DNA of 64,000 bases, taken from NCBI GenBank assembly GCA_017643925.1, contig JAEPML010000005.1, positions 1 to 64,000 on the forward strand. Reading direction: 5' to 3'. The position numbers were made by a program, and so were the translations under genes. Below the pieces are notes generated by a model. It saw nothing but the letters and a program-made list of their open reading frames with translations, did not search any database and was not told the origin of the DNA. Source of the stretch: Roseibium sp. (GTDB taxonomy: Bacteria > Pseudomonadota > Alphaproteobacteria > Rhizobiales > Stappiaceae). Shown here piece by piece: positions 1 to 7,291 of the stretch (positions are counted from its first letter, which is position 1; each line of letters begins with the position of its first letter).

Positions 1-174
1 CGCTGTTGCAGCTTGGGCAAACCGTCTATCCTTCAGCCAATTGTGGATCATATTGGCATTCGCAGAATACCGGCGCGCCACCTGCGCAACCGATGCACCG
101 GGAAGAACAGCTTGCGCGCAGATCTCCCGCTTCTCCTCATCAGACCAGCTCCGCCGCTTTCTTCGCTTACTCAT
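1..174 (-). CDS. tnpA: IS66-family accessory protein TnpA, partial
   Basis: The reverse strand from an ATG at 174 reads 58 codons into the window edge, so the C-terminus is missing. The product begins MSKRRKRRSWSDEEKRE and continues with a helix-turn-helix segment (GASVAQVARRYSANANMI). This is typical of the small DNA-binding protein (OrfA/TnpA) of IS66-type insertion sequences, which assists transposition. The rest of the element (tnpB, tnpC) would lie left of the window. A perfect inverted repeat sits just upstream at 184-215. The family call rests on the HTH pattern and N-terminus only; the transposase itself cannot be seen. Confidence 0.75.
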   Translation of the reverse strand, partial: MSKRRKRRSWSDEEKREICAQAVLPGASVAQVARRYSANANMIHNWLKDRRFAQAATA

Positions 175-183
175 TAGGGGCCC

Positions 184-215
184 TTAAGTGTCCATTTAAA
201 TAAGTGGACACTTAA
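184..215. repeat. 11-bp perfect inverted repeat beside the IS66 gene
   Basis: TTAAGTGTCCA at 184-194 is repeated in inverse at 205-215 around a 10-nt spacer. It lies between the start of the IS66 tnpA gene and the stop of the phage-like gene at 235. It is probably part of the insertion-sequence end or of the tnpA promoter/operator. The true IS terminus and target duplication cannot be set without the other end. Confidence 0.5.
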
Positions 216-234
216 AGCACCAAACGGAAACACG

Positions 235-720
235 TTAGGTCGGGTTCAACGGACGCTCACCTTCTTGAAGCGTTTCGCGAGAATGAGCATAGCCGGCTTC
301 AAGCTCAAGCCGGTTTGCCTTCAAACGATAGGTCTCACTGATTTGAGACACTTCAAGTTCAGCGTGAGAGCGAACGCTCGCTGGTTGTTCCTCGAGAAAT
401 CTCTTCGCCCTCTGGTCAATCTCAGCATAAACTCTCTCGGAAAATCCAACCCCTCCGGGTTTCATTTTGTGAGTTGCATTGAGAAAGTACTCGTCTAGGT
501 CGCCCCGAAACTGAATTGCCTGCTTCTTGCCTTCCATGAAAGCAATCTTGTTTTGACGCTCCTGCAGCTTTTCACCCAAACGGCCAGCTTGAGTGGCGGA
601 CTGCTGAATTTGGCGTCCCAGGCTGGCCGTTGCCCGACCAACTGCAGTATCAGCAATAACGTGTGGTTTGCGAATGCCAGGAAGTTGATTTGCGCCGCGG
701 AAGTTTTGGAATCTCGCCAT
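235..720 (-). CDS. phage-like coiled-coil protein, probably truncated by the IS
   Basis: An open frame of 161 codons begins MARFQNFRGANQLPGI. The sequence is hydrophilic and helical, with long runs rich in K, R, E and Q (about residues 35-75 and 90-150). It resembles N-terminal parts of rhizobial and roseobacter prophage structural or internal virion proteins, which are normally several hundred residues long. The frame ends only 20 bp before the inverted repeat at the IS66 end, so the original gene was probably longer and lost its 3' part to the insertion. Function is unknown. The phage origin is inferred from sequence style, not from a named family. Confidence 0.45.
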   Translation of the reverse strand: MARFQNFRGANQLPGIRKPHVIADTAVGRATASLGRQIQQSATQAGRLGEKLQERQNKIAFMEGKKQAIQFRGDLDEYFLNATHKMKPGGVGFSERVYAEIDQRAKRFLEEQPASVRSHAELEVSQISETYRLKANRLELEAGYAHSRETLQEGERPLNPT

Positions 721-1100
721 TAGTCACCGTCACTTGCTCAATGAATTCAGAAATCGGGACGTACAAGCATTGGCCGCGTGAGGCCCCAACTGAGTGGCGC
801 CCCTCGAAACGGGAACCAAATCAACCTTTTGAAAATCACCGTTGTGCTTTTGGATACTGCCAGTCCCTCACCTCTTTTCGGAAGTGAGTAAACCATGCGA
901 AGGGTGGCCTAGGGACTAGGCTTGTTTGGTCACATTCGCCCAGTTTTAGGCACCTGGTCTTAGGTAACAATCCGCATTCAGAGGCGAAAACTAAGAACCC
1001 GTTGGCCTACGGTCCCAGGCTCTTTTCGGACGGGAATTCAATTAATCGGAATTCACGATATATCAGTTTGATGACAGAGGGGCACGACCTCTCTTTGAAC
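721..1100. other. no convincing gene; possible phage gene remnants
   Basis: No open frame here shows a recognisable product or ribosome binding site. On the reverse strand a short open stretch ends just upstream of the phage-like gene and could be the end of a neighbouring phage gene. An EcoRI-rich, AT-rich patch occurs near 1030-1060. I see no hairpin followed by a T run. Confidence 0.4.
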
Positions 1101-1457
1101 TCATTGAGAACCAGGCTGAATGCCCAATTCATCGTAATAGCGCGCCACCCGCGCGTGAGTTCTATTGCCCTGCCTAAGAAGCTCAAGAGCACAAATATCG
1201 CCGTGTAGAACCATCATTAAAGCCGGCGCCGATATTCGCCAGGGTGCACTTGAACAACTGTGAGCTCCTATCCCAAATTCCTTGCACCAGCGTTTGATGG
1301 TTTTCGCGCTCAGGTCAGTCATATCCTCAGCTTGCTTCATGCCAATCACTTCGGCTTTGCGCATCAGAATTGGCCAAGGTGAATAGAGCGCATTTTTCTG
1401 ACAATTTGACTGAATAGAGAACAGATTTGGACCAGTTTGAGCCTCCACCTGATTCAT
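1101..1457 (-). CDS. helix-turn-helix DNA-binding protein, phage/excisionase type
   Basis: The 118-residue product contains KAEVIGMKQAEDMTDLS followed by AKTIKRWCKEFGIG, a helix-turn-helix with the KTIKRWC recognition helix. A conserved-looking tail follows (APALMMVLHGDICALELL, then VARYYDELGI). Short proteins of this make-up sit near integrases or structural genes in alphaproteobacterial prophages and islands. The start at 1457 follows a GAGGG-type ribosome site; an internal ATG before RKAEVIGM is also possible. It probably regulates or assists recombination of a mobile element. No partner gene is adjacent, so the exact role is open. Confidence 0.55.
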   Translation of the reverse strand: MNQVEAQTGPNLFSIQSNCQKNALYSPWPILMRKAEVIGMKQAEDMTDLSAKTIKRWCKEFGIGAHSCSSAPWRISAPALMMVLHGDICALELLRQGNRTHARVARYYDELGIQPGSQ

Positions 1458-2032
1458 GCGCTACTGCCCTCTTCAAAACCGCCCTAACCCTATGATTCTA
1501 GGTGTTTTTGCACGGTGCTACAAGTTGACTTTGGTGAATTGAACGCACAATTACAAGCGTTCTCAAGGCGCGGCATCAAGTCAATGTTCCCTTTCTGCAA
1601 CGAGCGGAAAAGAGCCCTCCTGGACGGCCTTTTCTCTGATATCTGGAAAGAAGCTCCTATGACCTCAAACGTGGTCGCATTACGAGAAAACTCGACCCGC
1701 AGGACCTTTCACTCGAATACCCCACTGTTTTAGAACACACGAGACATTCTCACCAACCGTTTTCATAGAATAGACGTTCAGACCTTGCCGCCTGCAATTT
1801 GTCTTCAGGTCTTCAACAACGCCCATTGTTAGGCCTCTAAACTCTTGTCTACGGCAAATCCTCGAGAATACACTGCGTTGCACGGAGACGCATGGAGATG
1901 CACGGACACTTATGGAAACACCAAAGCCGTTGGATTGGGGGCGGAGAGATTTCTACCCGCATTGACCATCGGAAATCAGGTTCCCGCAACGCGCAGCAGT
2001 GGTCCGCCGTTATGTTTAGGTAAACAGCGGAT
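1458..2032. other. degenerate mobile-element DNA without clear genes
   Basis: Only short frames are present. A reverse-strand frame of about 48 codons ending at 1680 (starting MGVVEDLKTNCRRQ) has no recognisable domain. The stretch leads into the IS3-type relic at 2033 and is best read as decayed mobile DNA. Confidence 0.35.
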
Positions 2033-2192
2033 CAAGATGGCTACGGAACGTCCAAGCCAGAAGAAATTGTCTCGAAGTTGCGGCAGGTTGAAGTCCTTGT
2101 CGGCCAAGGCATGCCGCGTATTTATGCCATTCGGCAGGTTCGTATCGCCGAATAGACGTATTACCGGTTGCAAAAAGCAGTATGGCGGAATG
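2033..2192 (+). pseudogene. IS3-family OrfA transposase relic
   Basis: Reading from 2033 gives KPEEIVSKLRQVEVLVGQGM, then PRIYAIRQVRIAE, a stop codon (TAG at 2153-2155), then TYYRL. After a one-base frame change it gives KKQYGGM. This is the expected order of the N-terminal helix-turn-helix of IS3-group OrfA proteins (pattern PEEI..KLRQ.E, then TYYRWRKEYGGM), disrupted by one nonsense codon and one frameshift. No orfB or terminal repeats are visible, so it is a dead fragment. Confidence 0.75.
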
Positions 2193-2385
2193 CCGTTGTG
2201 GGCCAATGGCGGTTTTGTGAGGTCAAGTCTCACGGTTCCCGGTGATGCAACACCGTGGCCCCCGCCCAGGTCGGCAGGGAATTTCAGTGGATCAGTGGGG
2301 AAAACACCGCTATTTGCAGTGTCTTTTATAGTCACTTAAGAAACTGGTCTGGAATTAAGGCCGGAAACACTTATCTTTTAGTCAT

Positions 2386-2637
2386 CTGCTGCCCCAAGCT
2401 GGGCCCCACCTCGGCAGGTGGCTACCCCTAGCTTGGCTTACCAGCAGCCCATGCCCTAAAGGACTGTGCCGCCACCCACCCGATGGTGGGACGAGCCGCA
2501 TAGCAACCTGGGATGCCACATGGGATGCGCCCGAAGCGATCAGCTGAAGCAGAGGGCGCCCCGATGCTGCGATGAACAGCGGGTTATCTGTTTGATCGTC
2601 CGGAAGTCACAACCCTTATGGGCTGTGCCGGCACGGC
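2386..2637 (+). ncRNA. candidate structured RNA / structured leader
   Basis: A series of strong complementary pairs lies in 250 bp. A three-tier stem is formed by CTGCTG 2386-2391 with CAGCAG 2442-2447, CCAAGCT 2394-2400 with AGCTTGG 2430-2436, and CCACCT 2406-2411 with AGGTGG 2416-2421 (CGGC loop). Then come CCCACC/GGTGGG (2475-2480/2485-2490), GCGCCC/GGGCGC (2527-2532/2554-2559), GGGTT/AACCC (2581-2585/2611-2615), and an eight-pair palindrome at 2622-2637. The region runs directly into the ribosome site of a small ORF at 2653 and a terminator at 2751. I recognise no riboswitch or known RNA family. It may be a stand-alone RNA or a regulatory leader. Confidence 0.45.
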
Positions 2638-2652
2638 TCGGAGGGCATTTTT

Positions 2653-2742
2653 ATGCAAAACACTTCGATCACCGTGAAGGTCAATATCAACTTGGCGGCC
2701 TGCCTCTTCGGAGTAGCAGCCATCTTGCAGGTACTGATCTAA
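2653..2742 (+). CDS. 29-residue hydrophobic membrane peptide
   Basis: ATG at 2653 lies 8 bases after a GGAGG ribosome site and opens 29 codons ending in TAA at 2740-2742. Residues 1-11 are polar (MQNTSITVKVN) and residues 12-29 form one hydrophobic helix (INLAACLFGVAAILQVLI). A strong intrinsic terminator begins 9 bp downstream, so the unit has start site, ORF and end signal. The long structured stretch upstream is unusual for so small a gene. Short single-helix peptides with structured leaders include type I toxins and phage lysis peptides, but no family match is claimed. Confidence 0.5.
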   Translation: MQNTSITVKVNINLAACLFGVAAILQVLI

Positions 2743-2750
2743 AACAGGGA

Positions 2751-2779
2751 GGGTGTTGGCGAAAGCTGGCACCCTTTTG
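2751..2779 (+). terminator. intrinsic terminator after the membrane peptide
   Basis: Ten-pair stem (2751-2760 with 2765-2774, including three G-U pairs) closed by a GAAA tetraloop and followed by TTTTG. It lies 9 bp past the stop of the 29-codon ORF. Confidence 0.75.
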
Positions 2780-2788
2780 TTTATGCGA

Positions 2789-2948
2789 GCTGCTCACGCC
2801 GTTCCCTTTCCCACCGAATGTGGAAAAAGGTGTAGGCCACATACATGAACACGTTCATCCAAATGAAGCCGTATTCTCCACTTGAGTAGATCCAGACCGA
2901 CGATAGCAACTGGCGCTAAACAGTCGCCAAGGTCACGTGCAGCGCCAT
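2789..2948 (-). pseudogene. possible small membrane-protein gene with in-frame stop
   Basis: From ATG at 2948 the reverse strand reads MALHVTLATV, then TAG, then in the same frame about 41 further codons. These include YSSGEYGFIWMNVFMYVAYT and a charged tail ending REQLA and TAA. The second half looks like a real transmembrane segment with a positively charged end. The amber codon suggests a broken gene, or two short genes, since a TTG start is available after the stop. Low confidence: no family is recognised and coding potential is judged by eye. Confidence 0.25.
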
Positions 2949-3020
2949 AAGAAGCCGCCCCGCAGCTGCAACCCTCTTGTTCTCTGTCGCGCCTGTCGAC
3001 GGGCGCGCTCTGGTATTTCG

Positions 3021-3266
3021 TTATTCAGCCTGGTTCGCTCTGTCCTGGTAGCTCTCAAGGGCCGCTGTACGCTTGTGGATAATGAACCGCGATCGCTCCA
3101 GGCCTTCTTTCATGTCAAACTCTGTGCCGTCCGCGCCAATCGAGTAGCCGACCATCTGTTGACCTGTCGTTGTGACGGGTGCACACACTGTTATCTTCGT
3201 TCGTGGAAAGCGGCGAAACCGATTAGTTTTTATCAGCTTCTCAATCCGGGGATCCTCGGCGCGCAT
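3021..3266 (-). CDS. small hypothetical protein (81 aa)
   Basis: A longer open frame exists, but the convincing start is ATG at 3266, 8 bases after AGGAG. The product begins MRAEDPRIEKLIKTN. It has a basic N-terminal third (RFRRFPRTK), a short glycine-containing middle (TTGQQMVGYSIGADGTEFD) and a charged helical end (KEGLERSRFIIHKRTAAL). It shows no membrane segment or known motif. It lies in the mobile region and runs toward the degenerate ORF at 2948. Function unknown; the upstream part of the longer frame (to 3770) is probably not translated. Confidence 0.4.
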   Translation of the reverse strand: MRAEDPRIEKLIKTNRFRRFPRTKITVCAPVTTTGQQMVGYSIGADGTEFDMKEGLERSRFIIHKRTAALESYQDRANQAE

Positions 3267-3790
3267 CTGGCTTACTCCTGGCCACAAAACAGGCCCGCTT
3301 ACGCGAACCTTGCAATTCATGTATATCATGCCGGGTATTGGTCCCCACCAATATGACGCTTGGTTATGTGTCAAACAGCCCGACGCATGTGTCGGGCGCA
3401 AGTTATCTGCTCGTCCATGCTTGGTCTTTCGAAGCCGCAAGCGCGTAGGATAGCTAGTGCGAGGGAGATTGGTCACTTCCGCAACTTCTGCTATGTTTTG
3501 GATTGCCAACGGGTGGGAGGATCGCTGTTTTCCGCCTGAAATCGGCACAAAACCACGTACACCTTGTGGCGCGTTGGCTCTTTCTACACACGCTTTTCGA
3601 CTACAGAAGACAACTAGCTTCTTGCCCATCGCTGAGCCTATGGTCAACGCATATCCAACTTTCAGCCTTGGCGGGCAGCCAGACAGACACGAAACGAAAT
3701 CAGCAATGCGTAGGCAAAGGAATTCAAGGTCCGTTTTGACGGTCACGCTTGGATGAAATAGTCGCTCCACAACTCGGGTGGCTTTTCTTC
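3267..3790. other. no supported gene
   Basis: The reverse frame that continues upstream to 3770 and two forward frames are all open by chance or are relics. None has a recognisable domain or a good ribosome site. No hairpin/T-run signal was found. Confidence 0.35.
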
Positions 3791-4924
3791 TCAGTTTGGA
3801 AGTTCAATGTCCTTAAACTGATGCGTTCTGTCGTCGTAAACGGCGACAAGGCAAGCGGTGTCCGCGCCGCATTGGTCCCGGTACCTCAACCACTCTCTTT
3901 GCCGCTTCCGAAGACTATTTCGTTGTTCGCTATTAATCCCGCTCATTACCCAATTGTATACTGCACTATTCACACGGTCGGGTCCCCAGAGATCCGGCTC
4001 TCGACACATGGTTAGTTCAGTTTTGGTTCGCGCTTTCAGACAGTCGAAACTTGGACCAGAAATAGTTGTATCGGCTCCGCTCAAACGTAAGGCGCGTTCA
4101 AGAAACAGGCATTCTGAAATTGACCCACCGCTGATAAATCGTTGTTTCTGCGGCTCCAACTCCCGCATCCACAGCTCAATCCACATTTCCTCTCCAACCA
4201 TTTTCTGGCCGGCCTCAGCAACCACAGTTGCTTTAGCGATCATGTCGTCTTTTGAAACTCCAAAATAGTTTTGGCAACGGGACGCCATCGAAGAATATGC
4301 CACAAAACGCCTAGCGTATTCGTCGACCGTCGGCGCTTCCCTGGGCGACACTGTTCGTTCGCCGTCGAGCTCATAGATATCGATACCGAGAGCCCGAGCA
4401 TCGGGCGGTGACAACAACAAGAATTCATTGGGCCCTGCAAAGGTGAAATACCTGATAGCTTCCACTCTGAGTCCTAGATGGGTCAGGTATGAACCGATCT
4501 CTGCATTTGCCATACCGCTGACAACACTTTCGCCACCAACATCTCTGAAAGCTGCATGGAAGCCAATTTCAGATGTGGGGGACATATATCGCCTATTGCC
4601 CGCAACCCATATCAGCGCACACGCGGAGTAACATCCCTTGTCCGCCGCGACCATCGTAGCAAAATTTCTCAACCGGATTTCTGCCCCTATCATAAGGGCG
4701 TCTTTCACATTGCCACCTGGGCTTTCAAGGACGACCGTAACCTTCTTGCTGCCACCGATGAGATCAAGAAATCTATCTCCGTCACCCAGTTCGATGCCGC
4801 CCTTGATGTGAATGAAGTCGGGATAGCTGTCATCGGGGATATCAATTTTTTCGAAGTCGGCAGCGATAGCTGCAAGTACACCGAATGTCGATGCAAGAAT
4901 TATGATGGAGAGGAGTCTAAGCAA
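3791..4924 (-). CDS. secreted ClpP/SppA-fold protein with C-terminal LprI-like domain
   Basis: The 377-residue protein starts with a signal peptide (about residues 1-22). Residues about 40-200 resemble the ClpP/crotonase-fold periplasmic proteins (COG3904 type): VTVVLESPGGNVKDAL is the glycine-rich oxyanion strand and GCYSACALIWVAG carries the putative nucleophile serine, followed by GFHAAF. The last 85 residues (FDCLKARTKTELTMC ... QREWLRYRDQCG ... CLVAVYDDR) have the cysteine and WL-R-C pattern of the lysozyme-inhibitor LprI/DUF1311 domain. It is probably periplasmic. The pairing of a protease-like fold with an LprI-like domain suggests interaction with cell-wall enzymes, but the substrate is unknown. 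It is divergent from the membrane protein at 5071, with 146 bp between them. Confidence 0.75.
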   Translation of the reverse strand: MLRLLSIIILASTFGVLAAIAADFEKIDIPDDSYPDFIHIKGGIELGDGDRFLDLIGGSKKVTVVLESPGGNVKDALMIGAEIRLRNFATMVAADKGCYSACALIWVAGNRRYMSPTSEIGFHAAFRDVGGESVVSGMANAEIGSYLTHLGLRVEAIRYFTFAGPNEFLLLSPPDARALGIDIYELDGERTVSPREAPTVDEYARRFVAYSSMASRCQNYFGVSKDDMIAKATVVAEAGQKMVGEEMWIELWMRELEPQKQRFISGGSISECLFLERALRLSGADTTISGPSFDCLKARTKTELTMCREPDLWGPDRVNSAVYNWVMSGINSEQRNSLRKRQREWLRYRDQCGADTACLVAVYDDRTHQFKDIELPN

Positions 4925-5070
4925 GGTTTCGAACTACGGCTTTGGATTGCATTGGTTTTGACTGCACCTTAGCTTTAGCGCTGAAATTTTGAAACGTGAA
5001 ATGCGCCGTCGACCGCAATGCATTTTAGCAAAATAGTTGCCTCAACGGCCTGGCCATTGGATTTTTTTAT

Positions 5071-6363
5071 ATGAGCGAATTTGAAAATACGGATGGCGAA
5101 GACAATTCGATCGCGAACGAAAGCAGGGCCTCAAAAGATCAAGACCTTGAAAAGCGGTTAGACCGATTAGAGCATTATGTTTCTCTAATTGCGGAACCAG
5201 CGATAAGGAAAAATGACCCTAATCGTTCAGGTTTCGAGCGTGTTGCAGATGGACTGGAAGCTAGCGGATTTACCCGCATCTTGGTTTCACTTGGAGCCGC
5301 TCTTGCGATCTTTTCCTTTGCTGGGATTGCGGCAACAGCATGGGGAATAAGGCTCCAATATCAGTCAATGGAAGAAGACAAGCTTTCACGGGCTTGGCAA
5401 TCGTTGGCCATGGTAGGTTTGGGTAATGCAGGAAAGTCGGCAGCTCTTCAGTTAATTCACGAGAGAGGCGAACCACTTTCAGGAATAAACATCGGGGGGG
5501 ACTCCAGACTAAGCAGTTCCGAAATTCCAAATTTGAGTCTAGAGAGCGCAAGGTTCCAAGATAGTGACTGGCGCAACACTTCTTTCGAAGCCATGCAACT
5601 TCGAGATGTGCTTTTCGGTCGAATGTATCTGGCGAATTCGTTCCTATCGGGTACCTTTGACAACGTTGAGATTTTTTGGAGCGACGCGAACAATTCGTTT
5701 CTCAGAGTTAGCTCAGATTCCGACATTCTCATTGACACTTCGGTTTTCGACAACTCAAGTTTTTTCGTTTTTGCTGGGCAGGAACTCAACGGTGTAGCGT
5801 CCTCAACAGACTTACAGGTTAAGGAGGACGGGCGCGTCTTGCTGGATACAGAGGAAACTGAAAAGAAAGAACTCCAAGCTGCCGGGGAAGTGATCAGATT
5901 TTCGAACGTTTCGCTCCGTTGCGCCTTCTTACCAATTGAACACGCTGTAAATTATCGCTTCTCGGCATCGAATCTCAGCGGCGCATATCTCAGCGGCGCA
6001 TATATTGGAAACCCCTATGCCTTTCCAGAGGAACCGGAAACACTAGTCGCTGATGTCCCTAAGCAAGAGTGGGAGAAATTCGAGGGTGCTTGGTATTTCT
6101 CAGACAACCCTCCCGTCGGCGTTGAATCTGAAGCTCTTAAGAAGCATTTCGTGTCGCTTGATCGCCAAAAAATAAAACGTCAGTGTGAGACGTTCGAAAC
6201 CAGAGCGAACCTGCCTGATCCCTTCTCTGAACTTGATGGCGCAGACGGTATTGAAACGGCGTGTGTTTCGCTCGCGAAAGAACCAGGTGTTTGCGAGACG
6301 CGTTATCCATCTCAGGTCTTGTACTCGGTGTTGAATTCAGAGGACCCCGCATTCAATCCCTAA
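5071..6363 (+). CDS. membrane-anchored pentapeptide-repeat-like protein
   Basis: The 430-residue product has a charged N-terminus with a short coiled coil (about residues 24-45). One clear transmembrane helix follows at about 70-92 (ILVSLGAALAIFSFAGIAAT). A large soluble part contains irregular pentapeptide-like strings such as NLSLESARFQDSDWRNTSF and, near 310-320, SNLSGAYLSGAYIG. Such repeats form right-handed beta helices. Proteins of this layout in other bacteria are often annotated as pentapeptide-repeat proteins of unknown role. It shares a divergent intergenic region with the ClpP-fold protein, so the two may be co-regulated. AT-rich codon use fits the island. Confidence 0.6.
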   Translation: MSEFENTDGEDNSIANESRASKDQDLEKRLDRLEHYVSLIAEPAIRKNDPNRSGFERVADGLEASGFTRILVSLGAALAIFSFAGIAATAWGIRLQYQSMEEDKLSRAWQSLAMVGLGNAGKSAALQLIHERGEPLSGINIGGDSRLSSSEIPNLSLESARFQDSDWRNTSFEAMQLRDVLFGRMYLANSFLSGTFDNVEIFWSDANNSFLRVSSDSDILIDTSVFDNSSFFVFAGQELNGVASSTDLQVKEDGRVLLDTEETEKKELQAAGEVIRFSNVSLRCAFLPIEHAVNYRFSASNLSGAYLSGAYIGNPYAFPEEPETLVADVPKQEWEKFEGAWYFSDNPPVGVESEALKKHFVSLDRQKIKRQCETFETRANLPDPFSELDGADGIETACVSLAKEPGVCETRYPSQVLYSVLNSEDPAFNP

Positions 6364-6563
6364 CAAAGCCCGAGAGACATCAACACGTCAGTAACCGTTC
6401 CCATATCGGTCTATCTCTGGTCACCCTTATCCCAGAAAGCGCTGAGCGCGTTCATGCGCGTAAATCCAAATTGCTGACTTTTGGTTGGTGAACGGTCAGC
6501 TCAATTTGAAAGTGTCACCATCAACCAACTTGGAAACTTTGCAGGTCCATCGTTGGTTTTCAC

Positions 6564-6614
6564 TCAGGAGGCGAACGCCACGACAGCCAGGGCGGCAGCA
6601 AATGCAATCTTCAT
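6564..6614 (-). CDS. 16-codon signal-peptide-like ORF (doubtful)
   Basis: ATG overlaps the stop of the 139-residue gene (TGATG) and encodes MKIAFAAALAVVAFAS before TGA. The sequence is a textbook short signal peptide. Stopping where a lipobox cysteine would be expected (TGA is one base from TGC) suggests a truncated entericidin-type lipoprotein. No T-rich terminator follows. It may also be chance. Confidence 0.25.
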   Translation of the reverse strand: MKIAFAAALAVVAFAS

Positions 6615-7033
6615 CACGCCGCTTCTACCCTTTCTTGCTTCTCAACGCGCCGATCAATCTCGTAGGCGAGCAGCACGGACATAGTAACGGTTGGCGCCGA
6701 CGGGTTGACCCGCTTGGCGCGATCAAGCAGTTCACCCAGGTCCAAACTGTCGAAAAGGTCGACGAAATCAATCCGCCTTATCAGGTCTTCCTTGTTCAAC
6801 AGCAGACGTGATACAGCCGTAAAACAAGGCCCAGTCCAATTGCCCCGGTTCTTTGCGGTGTTAATCAGTCCGAAGATCTGGCGCAGATGCTCCGGACCTT
6901 CCCTTTTCAGGAGATTTTGACAGACACGACGAGCACGGCTTTCATGCCGACCCCGAGGTTTCGTCTTGTAGTCGACAAAGTGCACGCCAAATTCCGCGGC
7001 GATCTGATCAATTTTTCCACCTGAAGACATCAA
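6614..7033 (-). CDS. conserved-type hypothetical protein (139 aa)
   Basis: The product starts MMSSGGKIDQIAAEFGV and is soluble and helical. It contains a basic segment (KTKPRGRHESRARRVCQNLL) and a C-terminal helical region ending EIDRRVEKQERVEAA. The arrangement recalls small DNA-associated proteins of alphaproteobacterial islands, but no domain is recognised. It lies 258 bp downstream of the large nuclease-like gene on the same strand. It could be a late member of that unit or independent. The start could also be the second ATG. Confidence 0.5.
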   Translation of the reverse strand: MMSSGGKIDQIAAEFGVHFVDYKTKPRGRHESRARRVCQNLLKREGPEHLRQIFGLINTAKNRGNWTGPCFTAVSRLLLNKEDLIRRIDFVDLFDSLDLGELLDRAKRVNPSAPTVTMSVLLAYEIDRRVEKQERVEAA

Positions 7034-7291
7034 CCCGGCTTCCTCGGATCATGGGCACTATGCTGGATCCATCAATTGATAGGCACGCCTATGCGCGAAT
7101 CCTACCGTGCTTGGCCTGCACTCACAATTGGCGATGTCCGCCGTCAGCCGACTGCTGGTCATTTCCCAGCTACTGACTTTTCGGACATGGGAAGAATTGG
7201 AAGTTTCGGCCCATTGCTGCCATTTGCATTCCAAATGAATATCGCGTTGCAGCATTTCCAAAGCGGAACTTGGTAGCAAGCTTCGACCTTC

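Noticed and set aside
1515..1733. 72-codon forward ORF
   Set aside because: No ribosome site, domain or coupling; probably chance in decayed DNA.
1976..2335. 119-codon reverse ORF
   Set aside because: It is antisense to the IS3 OrfA relic, which explains the sequence better.
2386..2637. Known structured RNAs (tmRNA, SRP, 6S, RNase P, cobalamin or TPP riboswitch, retron msr-msd)
   Set aside because: None of the conserved core sequences I know for these is present, and no reverse transcriptase is encoded nearby.
3021..3770. 249-codon reverse ORF taken as one gene
   Set aside because: Only the last 81 codons have a ribosome site and plausible composition; the rest has Cys/Pro/Arg-rich chance-like sequence.
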